From NCBI GenBank assembly GCA_937915745.1, contig CALGGJ010000118.1, positions 1 through 10,182 of the forward strand: 10,182 nucleotides of DNA, in the 5' to 3' direction. Below, piece by piece: positions 1 to 5,994 of the stretch. This stretch comes from an uncultured Prevotellaceae bacterium (GTDB taxonomy: Bacteria; Bacteroidota; Bacteroidia; Bacteroidales; Bacteroidaceae). The notes beneath the pieces were generated by a model. The model was not told where the DNA came from, ran no database searches, and worked only from the letters and a program-made list of their open reading frames with translations. The first letter of the stretch is position 1, and each line of letters starts with the position of its first letter. The position numbers and the translations under genes are program-made.

Positions 1-56
1 CTATCAGGGCTCGTTGGGGACTTACACCCGTTAGACAATACTCATGCCGAGCATAC
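1..56 (-). mobile_element. 5' end of a group IIC intron, cut by the left edge
   Basis: Read on the minus strand from base 56 toward base 1, this begins GTATGCTCGGCATGAG: a GUNYG-like intron start, then a small CTC/GAG hairpin around GGCAT. It continues with GTCTAACGGGTGTAAGTCCC and GAGCCCTGATAG. From memory, the group IIC intron of Oceanobacillus iheyensis starts GTGTGCCCGGCATGGG and then has GTCTATAGGGTGAGAGTCCC. The layout is the same, and the first hairpin differs by a paired change (CCC/GGG against CTC/GAG). The boundary falls directly after the T-tract of the mmd operon terminator and in the same direction, the known insertion preference of group IIC introns. Most of the ribozyme and any reverse transcriptase ORF would lie outside the window. 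The A at position 3 departs from the usual GUGYG. The family assignment rests on remembered sequence and was not searched. Confidence 0.7.
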
Positions 57-98
57 AAAAACGGACGCACCACTTTGATAAAGACGTGGTGCGCCCGT
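57..98 (-). terminator. Intrinsic terminator of the mmd operon
   Basis: Bases 61-73 and 86-98 form a 13-bp stem with a single A/C mismatch. The loop can be shortened by TTT/AAA pairing (74-76 with 80-82) around a GAT turn. On the minus strand the stem is followed by five T residues (61-57). It lies about 27 bp beyond the mmdB stop codon and reads in the operon's direction. The plus strand has only a short T-run after the stem, so the signal is mainly one-way. It also appears to be the insertion target of the adjacent group IIC intron. Confidence 0.87.
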
Positions 99-125
99 TT
101 CATGTGCTGTATGTAGCAGTTGACT

Positions 126-1412
126 TTACCCGAGCATGCTGAGGAGGATGCCTGCTGCAACTGCGGAACCTATCACTCCTGCAACGTTCGGTCCCATGGC
201 GTGCATGAGGAGGAAGTTACGAGGGTTGGCTTTCTGCCCTTCCACCTGACTCACACGTGCGGCCATAGGTACGGCGCTTACTCCTGCCGAACCGATGAGA
301 GGGTTGACTTTCTCGCGCGAGAAGAGGTTCATAATCTTGGCAAATATCACTCCGCCTGCCGTGGCGAAGCTGAACGCAACGATGCCCATGCAGAGGATGT
401 AGAGGGTCTTGGGCTCGAGGAACGTGCCTGCGGTTGCTGTTGCACCGACTGTGGTGCCGAGGAAGATGACCACGATGTTCATCAGTTCGTTTTGCACGGT
501 CTTGGCAAGGCGGTCAACCACACCACATTCGCGCATGAGGTTGCCGAGCATGAGACAGCCGATGAGCGGTCCGGCATCGGGCAGGATGAGTGTCACGACG
601 ATGGCCACAGCGATGGGGAAGATTATCTTTTCGGTCTTTGACACGGTGCGCAGTTGCTTCATCACTATCTGCCGTTCGCTTTTCGTTGTGAGCAGTCGCA
701 TGATTGGCGGCTGTATTACCGGAACGAGTGCCATATAGCTATATGCCGCGATAGCGATCGGACCGAGGAGTTGCGGTGCCAGTCGCGTGGTGAGGAAGAT
801 AGATGTAGGACCGTCGGCTCCGCCTATGATGCCGATTGAGGCCGACTCTGCGCTTGTGAAACCGAGTGCATGTGCTGTGATGAAAGTCATAAAGATTCCT
901 ATCTGTGCGGCTGCTCCGAGCAGGAAGCTCTTAGGATTGGCGATGAGGGGACCGAAGTCGGTCATCGCTCCCACACCGATGAAGATGAGGCAGGGGTAGA
1001 TGCCGGCTTTCACTCCGATATACAGCACATCAAGCAGGCCACCCTCAGCCAACACGTGTCGATAGCTGTGGTAGTAGGCGCTTGCCGGATTGAGGAACTC
1101 ATCGTTCCACATCTCGGTGTGGAACATATTGGCTCCGGGAAGGTTGGAGAGGAGCATGCCAAACGCGATGGGCAGGAGAAGCAGGGGCTCGTACTGTTTC
1201 TTAATAGCAAGATAGAGCAGGAAACAGGCTACGACTAGCATGACGAGATACTTCCATCCGCCATCAGCTGTGAATATCTGGCTGAAGCCCATCGTCTCGA
1301 AGAACTTTGTCATGGTTTGGTCGATGTCGAAATGGCCATCGGCTGCAAAGCATCCTACCGACATGAGCATGAGGAGGCCGAAAAGGCTGTATGCTTTCTT
1401 TATCTGTTTCAT
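126..1412 (-). CDS. mmdB: Sodium-pumping methylmalonyl-CoA decarboxylase, beta subunit
   Basis: This 428-residue polytopic membrane protein belongs to the OadB/MmdB/GcdB family. It removes CO2 from carboxybiotin on the carrier subunit and couples this to Na+ export. An N-terminal hydrophobic segment (about residues 8-22) is followed by many membrane segments. The signature GGADGPTS lies at 197-204. Residues known from Klebsiella OadB (Asp203, Tyr229, Asn373, Gly377, Ser382, Arg389) appear here at a constant offset of three as Asp200, Tyr226, Asn370, Gly374, Ser379 and Arg386, so the ion and proton path looks intact. The gene is last in the operon, starting 7 bp after the carrier gene's stop, and a strong terminator follows. 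By sequence alone it could serve oxaloacetate or glutaconyl-CoA decarboxylase. The alpha subunit and epimerase upstream point to methylmalonyl-CoA. An alternative family name is oadB. Confidence 0.95.
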   Translation of the reverse strand: MKQIKKAYSLFGLLMLMSVGCFAADGHFDIDQTMTKFFETMGFSQIFTADGGWKYLVMLVVACFLLYLAIKKQYEPLLLLPIAFGMLLSNLPGANMFHTEMWNDEFLNPASAYYHSYRHVLAEGGLLDVLYIGVKAGIYPCLIFIGVGAMTDFGPLIANPKSFLLGAAAQIGIFMTFITAHALGFTSAESASIGIIGGADGPTSIFLTTRLAPQLLGPIAIAAYSYMALVPVIQPPIMRLLTTKSERQIVMKQLRTVSKTEKIIFPIAVAIVVTLILPDAGPLIGCLMLGNLMRECGVVDRLAKTVQNELMNIVVIFLGTTVGATATAGTFLEPKTLYILCMGIVAFSFATAGGVIFAKIMNLFSREKVNPLIGSAGVSAVPMAARVSQVEGQKANPRNFLLMHAMGPNVAGVIGSAVAAGILLSMLG

Positions 1413-1419
1413 ATATGTA

Positions 1420-2163
1420 TCAGCCTACTTCTACGAGTGCATCGCCTACATTGACGGATGCACCTTGTTGTACGTGTATGTTCTTTACAGTTCCGTCAGA
1501 CTCGGCCATGATGTCGTTTGCCATCTTCATGGCTTCCATAACGACGAGCACGTCGCCCTTCTTCACAGCCTGGCCTACTTTCACCTTCACGTCTGTGATG
1601 GTTCCGGGCAGCGGTGCAGTTACTGTCTTTGCTCCTGCAACTGGTGCGGCAGTCTTCGGTGCCGGTGCGGCAGCCGGAGCGGTTTCAGGTGCGGGTGCGG
1701 CCTTCGGTGCCGGTGCGGTGGCAGGAGCAGCTGCTTGTACGCCTTCGAGTTCGAGAAGCACATCTCCCTGATTTACCGACTGGCCTATCCGGGCCACGAC
1801 GGTCTTGACGGTACCATCGGTCTCAGCGGTGATGTTGTTTTCCATCTTCATGGCTTCCATAACCATCACAACGTCGCCTTTCTTCACTTTCTGTCCGGCT
1901 GACACGAGTATCTTCGTGATGTTACCCGGCAGCGGGGCAGTTACTTTGGCTGCCGAAGCAGGAACTGCGGCAGGGGCAGCAGAAGCGGAAGCAACATGGG
2001 CAACAGGACGCGCTGCGGCTGAATGATGAACTTCGTGTTCTACTTCTACGTTATATGCTTTTCCGTTGACGACTACCTGAACCCTGCCCTCTTCAAGTTC
2101 TTCAACCCGGGCTACATAGTCTTTACCGTCGATCTTGAATTTTAAGTCTTTCATTTGTGTCAT
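1420..2163 (-). CDS. mmdC: Biotin carboxyl carrier subunit with two tandem biotinyl domains
   Basis: A 247-residue soluble carrier that takes CO2 from methylmalonyl-CoA at the alpha subunit and delivers it to the membrane beta subunit. Residues 1-45 form a small beta-rich N-terminal region. An Ala/Pro-rich hinge (about 46-72) leads to biotinyl domain 1 (73-140, EAMKM at 103-107, biotin site Lys106). A second Ala/Pro linker (142-178) leads to biotinyl domain 2 (179-247, EAMKM at 210-214, Lys213). By eye the two domains are about 60% identical over 68 residues, and the DNA around both biotin sites is also very similar, pointing to internal duplication. Family members usually have one such domain and about 120-170 residues. 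Translation may start at Met1 or at Met4 (2154). The gene sits 9 bp after mmdD and 7 bp before mmdB. A carrier for another biotin enzyme is unlikely in this context. Confidence 0.93.
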   Translation of the reverse strand: MTQMKDLKFKIDGKDYVARVEELEEGRVQVVVNGKAYNVEVEHEVHHSAAARPVAHVASASAAPAAVPASAAKVTAPLPGNITKILVSAGQKVKKGDVVMVMEAMKMENNITAETDGTVKTVVARIGQSVNQGDVLLELEGVQAAAPATAPAPKAAPAPETAPAAAPAPKTAAPVAGAKTVTAPLPGTITDVKVKVGQAVKKGDVLVVMEAMKMANDIMAESDGTVKNIHVQQGASVNVGDALVEVG

Positions 2164-2172
2164 GATGAATAT

Positions 2173-2553
2173 TTAATGTTGGGGTAATACATGTTCGTTT
2201 AACTCGTGATGCCAAGCCGAATGTTCGTTGTGATGAATGGTGATGACATGGCTTTCCTCGTCGTGCACATCACTGAAGAAGTGCAAGCAGAGTGCCATGG
2301 CTATAGCTGCTTTGTCGGCATCGGATGCTTCGCCTGTGTCCACAGCCTCAGCTGCAGCTGTTGCAGTTGTCGGGGCTGCAGCCGTAGCAGTGGCAGCAAC
2401 TTTCTTCGTACCGGCTCCTTCAACTTTCTGCACTGTGTATCCTAATAAGAACATCACGACCACGAGCAACAGGAGAACACAGAACACCACACCGAACCCG
2501 ATGCCGGCCATTGCCCATACGTCGCTCCAATTGACTGATAATAATGTAATCAT
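2173..2553 (-). CDS. mmdD: OadG/MmdD-family small membrane subunit of the decarboxylase
   Basis: A 126-residue protein with one N-terminal transmembrane helix (about residues 13-39, very rich in Val, Leu and Gly), an Ala/Thr-rich flexible linker (about 47-75) and a short C-terminal amphipathic region. This is the OadG/MmdD layout: in that family the subunit anchors the alpha subunit to the beta membrane subunit, and the Klebsiella protein binds zinc near its C-terminus. The C-terminal 37 residues here contain ten histidines (for example IHHNEH and WHHE), which suits a metal-binding tail, although these residues are not shown to bind metal. The gene lies 33 bp after mmdA and 9 bp before the carrier gene. 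Sequence conservation in the family is low, so the assignment depends on architecture and position as much as on motifs. Confidence 0.85.
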   Translation of the reverse strand: MITLLSVNWSDVWAMAGIGFGVVFCVLLLLVVVMFLLGYTVQKVEGAGTKKVAATATAAAPTTATAAAEAVDTGEASDADKAAIAMALCLHFFSDVHDEESHVITIHHNEHSAWHHELNEHVLPQH

Positions 2554-2586
2554 AAATTTACTATTTTCTGTTGTTGAATCGGGGGG

Positions 2587-4152
2587 TTAGAGTGGGATAT
2601 TACCATGCTTCTTGGCCGGGTTGGTAAGTTTCTTGTCGGCGAGCTGTGCCAACGCGCGGATAATGCGGAAGCGTGTATTGCGAGGCTCTATGACATCATC
2701 GATGTAACCATACTTGGCTGCATTGTATGGGTTGGCAAAGAGTTTTGTATATTCGTCTTCTTTTTCCTGAATGAATGCAGCAGCATCTTCTCCTGCCTCT
2801 TTCTTCGCCTTGGCTTCTTTTGCATATAATACAGCGGCCGCACCGGCAGCTCCCATCACGGCGATCTCGGCTGACGGCCATGCGTAGTTCATGTCGCCAC
2901 GCAGTTGCTTGCAACTCATCACGATGTGTGAGCCGCCATATGACTTGCGCAGTGTGACGGTCACCTTAGGCACCGTACATTCACCGTAGGCATAGAGCAG
3001 CTTGGCTCCGTGCAGGATAACAGCGTTGTACTCCTGTCCTGTGCCAGGAAGGAATCCAGGTACATCGACAAGTGTTACGATTGGTATGTTGAATGCATCG
3101 CAGAAACGTACGAACCGCGCACCCTTGCGCGACGCATTGCAATCGAGCACTCCGGCCAGGGCTTTTGGCTGGTTGGCAACGATACCTACCGATTCGCCGT
3201 TGAAACGTGCAAATCCCACGATTATGTTTCGTGCATAATCTTTCTGTACTTCGAAGAACTCGCCGTTATCCACGATGGCACCGATGACCTCATACATATC
3301 GTAGGGCTTGTTGGGATTGTCGGGGATGATTTCATTGAGATAGTCATCCATCCTGTCTATCGGGTCGGTGCATTTCACACGTGGCGTCTTCTCAAGATTG
3401 TTCTGAGGGATATAGCTTATCAGCTGCTTTATCATTGCAATGGCCTCTTCCTCGGTGGCAGCGGTGAAGTGTGTCACTCCCGACTTGGTTGAGTGTACGC
3501 TTGCACCACCCAGTTCTTCCTGAGTCACCACCTCTCCCAAAACGGTCTTTACCACTGCAGGACCAGTGAGGAACATGTATGACGTGTTTTCCATCATGAG
3601 TGTGAAGTCAGTAAGTGCAGGTGAATAGACTGCACCGCCGGCGCATGGACCGAAGATACCCGAAATCTGCGGGATAACACCGCTTGCAAGAATATTTCTT
3701 TCAAATATCTCAGAATAACCGGCCAAGGCATTGATGCCTTCCTGAATGCGTGCACCGCCCGAGTCGTTGAGCCCTATCACCGGTGCTCCTGTCTTCATTG
3801 CGGCATCCATCACCTTGCATATCTTCAAGGCCATTGTCTCTGACAGCGAACCGGCATTAACGGTGAAGTCCTGTGCAAAGACATACACCAGACGCCCGTC
3901 GATTGTTCCATAACCGGTAACGACTCCGTCGCCGTCGAATTGTTTTTTCTCCATTCCGAAGTTGTGGCAGCGGTGTGTCACAAACATGTCCATTTCTTCG
4001 AAACTACCCTCATCGAGAAGCAGGGCCACGCGTTCGCGAGCCGTGTATTTCCCCTTCTCGTGTTGTTTCTGGATGGCTTTCTCGCCACCACCCAAGCGTG
4101 CTTTCTCGCGCTTTTCTACAAGTTCTTGTATCTTTTGTGATTGAATACTCAT
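2587..4152 (-). CDS. mmdA: Methylmalonyl-CoA decarboxylase alpha subunit (carboxyltransferase)
   Basis: A 521-residue cytoplasmic acyl-CoA carboxyltransferase of the PccB/MmdA family, usual length. It moves the carboxyl group of (S)-methylmalonyl-CoA to biotin on the carrier. Two crotonase-like halves are visible. The N-terminal half has SGGARIQEG (131-139) and GPCAGGAVYSPAL (168-180). The C-terminal half has DVPGFLPGTGQE (363-374) and KSYGGSHIVM (403-412), the loops that form the two oxyanion holes. The C-terminus KKHGNIPL is typical. The relatives PccB and AccD work as carboxylases, but no biotin carboxylase gene is in this cluster while beta and OadG-type membrane subunits are, so the decarboxylating direction is inferred. 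Ile410 stands where, as I recall, Streptomyces PccB has the Asp that helps set acyl-CoA preference. That is a caution rather than a contradiction. The gene lies 62 bp downstream of mce. Confidence 0.94.
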   Translation of the reverse strand: MSIQSQKIQELVEKREKARLGGGEKAIQKQHEKGKYTARERVALLLDEGSFEEMDMFVTHRCHNFGMEKKQFDGDGVVTGYGTIDGRLVYVFAQDFTVNAGSLSETMALKICKVMDAAMKTGAPVIGLNDSGGARIQEGINALAGYSEIFERNILASGVIPQISGIFGPCAGGAVYSPALTDFTLMMENTSYMFLTGPAVVKTVLGEVVTQEELGGASVHSTKSGVTHFTAATEEEAIAMIKQLISYIPQNNLEKTPRVKCTDPIDRMDDYLNEIIPDNPNKPYDMYEVIGAIVDNGEFFEVQKDYARNIIVGFARFNGESVGIVANQPKALAGVLDCNASRKGARFVRFCDAFNIPIVTLVDVPGFLPGTGQEYNAVILHGAKLLYAYGECTVPKVTVTLRKSYGGSHIVMSCKQLRGDMNYAWPSAEIAVMGAAGAAAVLYAKEAKAKKEAGEDAAAFIQEKEDEYTKLFANPYNAAKYGYIDDVIEPRNTRFRIIRALAQLADKKLTNPAKKHGNIPL

Positions 4153-4214
4153 GTTGTTGCTGATTTATAGAGTCCCTCTACACTTTTTTATTTCTTATTC
4201 ATCGAGCATCGGGA

Positions 4215-4628
4215 TTAATGAAGGGCTGGCTCGCAAAGTTCGGTGAGGATACCAGCCGTACACTTTGGATGCAGGAAAGCTATCATCATGTTTTCAGCCC
4301 CCGCACGTGGAGCCTTGTCGATGAGGCGCAGGCCTTGTGCATCGCACTCGGCCAATGCATTGGCTACCCCGTCTTCTACCGCAAATGCCACATGGTGGAC
4401 ACCACGGCCGCCATTCTCGAGGAATTTTGCTATGGTACTCTCAGGACTTGTTGGTTCAAGAAGCTCCAGTTTTACCTCACCTACTTTCAGAAAAGCGGTC
4501 TTTACTTTTTGGTCGGCTACCTCTTCTACTGCGTAGCACTTCAATCCTAATGTGTTCTCGAAATAAGGGAGAACTTCGTCGATACTCTTGACTGCAATGC
4601 CAAGATGATCAATACGTGAAAGTTTCAT
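4215..4628 (-). CDS. mce: Methylmalonyl-CoA epimerase
   Basis: A 137-residue vicinal-oxygen-chelate protein that interconverts (R)- and (S)-methylmalonyl-CoA between the B12-dependent mutase, not in this window, and the decarboxylase encoded just downstream. Two VOC repeats are visible. The first starts IDHLGIAV (6-13), with likely metal ligand His8 and a strand ending in VKLELLEP (52-59, Glu55). The second starts GVHHVAFAV (76-84), with likely ligand His79 or His78, and ends GILTELCEP (126-134, Glu130). These match the His/Gln-or-Glu/His/Glu cobalt site of the family, and the length is standard. It is the first gene of the mmd operon, with 62 bp before mmdA. The ATG is preceded by an 11-bp block that also precedes hisB, then by a tandem-repeat array. 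Confidence 0.95.
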   Translation of the reverse strand: MKLSRIDHLGIAVKSIDEVLPYFENTLGLKCYAVEEVADQKVKTAFLKVGEVKLELLEPTSPESTIAKFLENGGRGVHHVAFAVEDGVANALAECDAQGLRLIDKAPRAGAENMMIAFLHPKCTAGILTELCEPALH

Positions 4629-4630
4629 AC

Positions 4631-4641
4631 TGTGAATGTTT
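4631..4641 (-). repeat. 11-bp block in the mce leader, shared with hisB
   Basis: On the minus strand this reads AAACATTCACA, ending 2 bases before the mce ATG. The identical 11-mer lies just before the hisB ATG (5963-5973). In both places a G-rich tandem repeat (plus-strand sense) lies on the upstream side. It is either a shared leader motif or the conserved edge of a dispersed intergenic repeat family. Confidence 0.6.
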
Positions 4642-4656
4642 ATGAGTTTATAGTTT

Positions 4657-4711
4657 ATGGGTTAGCGGTTATGGGTTAGCGGTTAGGGTTAGCGGTTATG
4701 GGATAGCGGTT
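4657..4711. repeat. Four-copy 14-bp tandem repeat in the mce leader
   Basis: The plus-strand unit ATGGGTTAGCGGTT occurs at 4657-4670 and 4671-4684 (exact), at 4685-4697 (one base short) and at 4698-4711 (one T to A change). A degenerate partial unit may precede it around 4642-4656. It lies between the predicted mce promoter and the mce start, so it would be transcribed as leader. No coding potential is apparent. Copy number may vary between strains; this is inference. Confidence 0.9.
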
Positions 4712-4779
4712 ATGAGTTTTGCAATAAAAAACCCAGTACCGACGAGTTCACCATTTCTCCTGGACGCGCAAAAACCGAG

Positions 4780-4811
4780 CAAATTTAGGTATTTATTTTT
4801 ATACTGGCAGT
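4780..4811 (-). promoter_or_regulatory. Probable promoter of the mce-mmd operon
   Basis: On the minus strand TAAATTTG (4787-4780) fits the Bacteroidetes -7 consensus TAnnTTTG. The -33 position, 19-20 bp further upstream (about 4807-4811), has only a weak TG match and lies inside a 13-bp palindrome. Transcription would start near 4773, giving a leader of about 145 nt that contains the 14-bp repeats. The surrounding AT-rich stretch suits a promoter. No clear terminator for the his operon precedes it, so read-through from hisB is also possible. Confidence 0.5.
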
Positions 4812-4813
4812 AT
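4801..4813. promoter_or_regulatory. 13-bp palindrome, candidate operator
   Basis: ATACTGGCAGTAT has two perfect 6-base arms around one central base. It covers the -33 position of the predicted mce promoter, where a dimeric regulator could block or aid polymerase. No T-tract follows in the minus direction, so it is a poor terminator for hisB. No regulator gene is nearby. The assignment as an operator is inference from symmetry and position only. Confidence 0.35.
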
Positions 4814-4838
4814 TTCTGACGTTTATTTTTTTGCATTT

Positions 4839-5957
4839 TTATAAAATTCCCTTACTGGACGGCAGTTGATAATTGGAAATGTCACGTCGAATTGCCATTT
4901 TTATTGATTTTGCAAGGGCTTTGAACACTCCCTCGATTTTATGATGTTCGTTGTCTCCCTCGGCCCAAATATTTAGATTTATCCGTGCGGCATCGCTGAA
5001 CGACTTGAAGAAATGGAAGAACATCTCTGTAGGCACGTCTCCAATTTTCTCCCGGTTAAACTGCACATCCCAAACAAGCCATGCTCTGCCTCCGAAATCG
5101 AGTGCCACACGACACAGGCTATCATCCATAGGCAGTACATAACCATAACGCTCGATGCCTTGCTTGCTACCCAATGCTTTTAACAGGCACTCACCCAACA
5201 CGATACCTGTGTCTTCAATCGTGTGATGTTCGTCCACAGCCAGATCGCCTTTCACCCTGACAGTAAGGTCTATACATCCGTGTCGGGCTATCTGATGCAG
5301 CATGTGGTCGAAGAAACCGAGTCCAGTGCGGATGTCGGCATGTCCGGTGCCGTCAAGATTCATCTCTACGAAGACATCTGTCTCGCTGGTTTTACGGTGT
5401 ATCTCGGCCTTGCGCATCCCTGCATATATGAGTTCTGTGGCTTTTTGCCATGAATCGACATAGCATACCTGGCTGCCGGCCGTTTCAGGCTCTTTTTCTG
5501 TAAAGCGGCTTCGCAAGATTATGGCTTTGCACCCCAGGTTCTGTGCCAACAGGGCGTCTGTGTCGCGGTCGCCAATCACAAACGAATGTCGCAGGTCGTA
5601 TTCTTCCGTCAGATACTTTCCCAGCATACCTGTCCCTGGCTTGCGTGTTGGCCGGCTGTCTTCGGGATAGGTGGTGTCGATGAGAATGTCATCGAACGTA
5701 ACGCCTTCTGTACCCAACGTATGTAATAACAGGTCCTGAAACCGGCTGAACACCTCCAGGGGATTTGCAGCCGTTCCCAGTCCGTCCTGATTGCTCACCA
5801 TCACAAACTCATAATCAGTCCTGCCGCGTAAAAAACTGAGCGAACTGATGACATGAGGGAGAAACCTGAACTTATCGACGGTATCTACCTGCTCGTCGGC
5901 CGGTTCTTCTATAAGTGTCCCGTCGCGGTCGATGAATAATACTTTTTTTCTTTCCAT
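4839..5957 (-). CDS. hisB: Bifunctional histidinol-phosphatase / imidazoleglycerol-phosphate dehydratase
   Basis: A 372-residue fusion catalysing histidine steps 7 (dehydration of imidazole glycerol phosphate) and 9 (dephosphorylation of histidinol phosphate). The N-terminal HAD phosphatase (about 1-165) shows DRDGT (10-14, nucleophile Asp10 and acid/base Asp12), VSNQDG (54-59), RKPG (105-108, Lys106) and GDRDTD (129-134). The C-terminal dehydratase (about 183-372) shows TGLGFFDHMLHQ (211-222), DEHHTIEDTG (242-251) and DNEHHKIEG (335-343), the metal-binding histidine motifs. The Cys-x-His...Cys-x-Cys zinc loop of E. coli HisB is absent: the matching stretch TTYPEDSRPTRKP has no cysteine. The frame stays open upstream to 6053, but MERKKVLFIDRDG is the natural start, and the longer form would run back through the repeat and into hisC. 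The gene lies 34 bp after hisC and is last in this his cluster. Confidence 0.96.
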   Translation of the reverse strand: MERKKVLFIDRDGTLIEEPADEQVDTVDKFRFLPHVISSLSFLRGRTDYEFVMVSNQDGLGTAANPLEVFSRFQDLLLHTLGTEGVTFDDILIDTTYPEDSRPTRKPGTGMLGKYLTEEYDLRHSFVIGDRDTDALLAQNLGCKAIILRSRFTEKEPETAGSQVCYVDSWQKATELIYAGMRKAEIHRKTSETDVFVEMNLDGTGHADIRTGLGFFDHMLHQIARHGCIDLTVRVKGDLAVDEHHTIEDTGIVLGECLLKALGSKQGIERYGYVLPMDDSLCRVALDFGGRAWLVWDVQFNREKIGDVPTEMFFHFFKSFSDAARINLNIWAEGDNEHHKIEGVFKALAKSIKMAIRRDISNYQLPSSKGIL

Positions 5958-5962
5958 CACAT

Positions 5963-5973
5963 TGTGAATGTTT
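5963..5973 (-). repeat. 11-bp block in the hisB leader, shared with mce
   Basis: AAACATTCACA on the minus strand, ending 5 bases before the hisB ATG and identical to the block before mce (4631-4641). It is flanked upstream by the 7-bp tandem repeat that reaches the hisC stop codon. Confidence 0.6.
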
Positions 5974-5994
5974 GAGGTTGGAGGTTGGAGGTCA
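5974..5994. repeat. Three-copy 7-bp tandem repeat over the hisC stop codon
   Basis: Plus-strand units GAGGTTG (5974-5980), GAGGTTG (5981-5987) and GAGGTCA (5988-5994). The last three bases (TCA) are the complement of the hisC TGA stop, so the repeat abuts and supplies the end of hisC and fills most of the hisC-hisB gap. In type and position it resembles the array before mce. Confidence 0.75.

Noticed and set aside
1..78. Plus-strand open stretch at the left edge reading as a protein tail (LSGLVGDLHPLDNTHAEH...) up to a stop at 76-78
   Set aside because: It is the antisense of the group IIC intron 5' end and of the terminator stem; the RNA structure explains the bases better than a coding tail.
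1240..1902. 220-codon plus-strand open frame across mmdB and mmdC
   Set aside because: Cys/Gly/Arg-rich low-complexity translation antisense to two well-conserved genes; a by-product of the Ala/Pro-rich carrier.
3010..3492. 160-codon plus-strand open frame inside mmdA
   Set aside because: Antisense shadow of the carboxyltransferase, no recognisable family.
4657..4711. Telomere-like (GGGTTAG) or CRISPR-like array
   Set aside because: Units are 14 bp with no spacers and contain an extra CGGTTAT part; this is an ordinary short tandem repeat.
4726..4764. Possible attenuator in the mce leader: weak stem (4760-4764 with 4732-4736) followed by six T on the minus strand
   Set aside because: Only five base pairs including one G-U and a 23-base loop; too weak to call.
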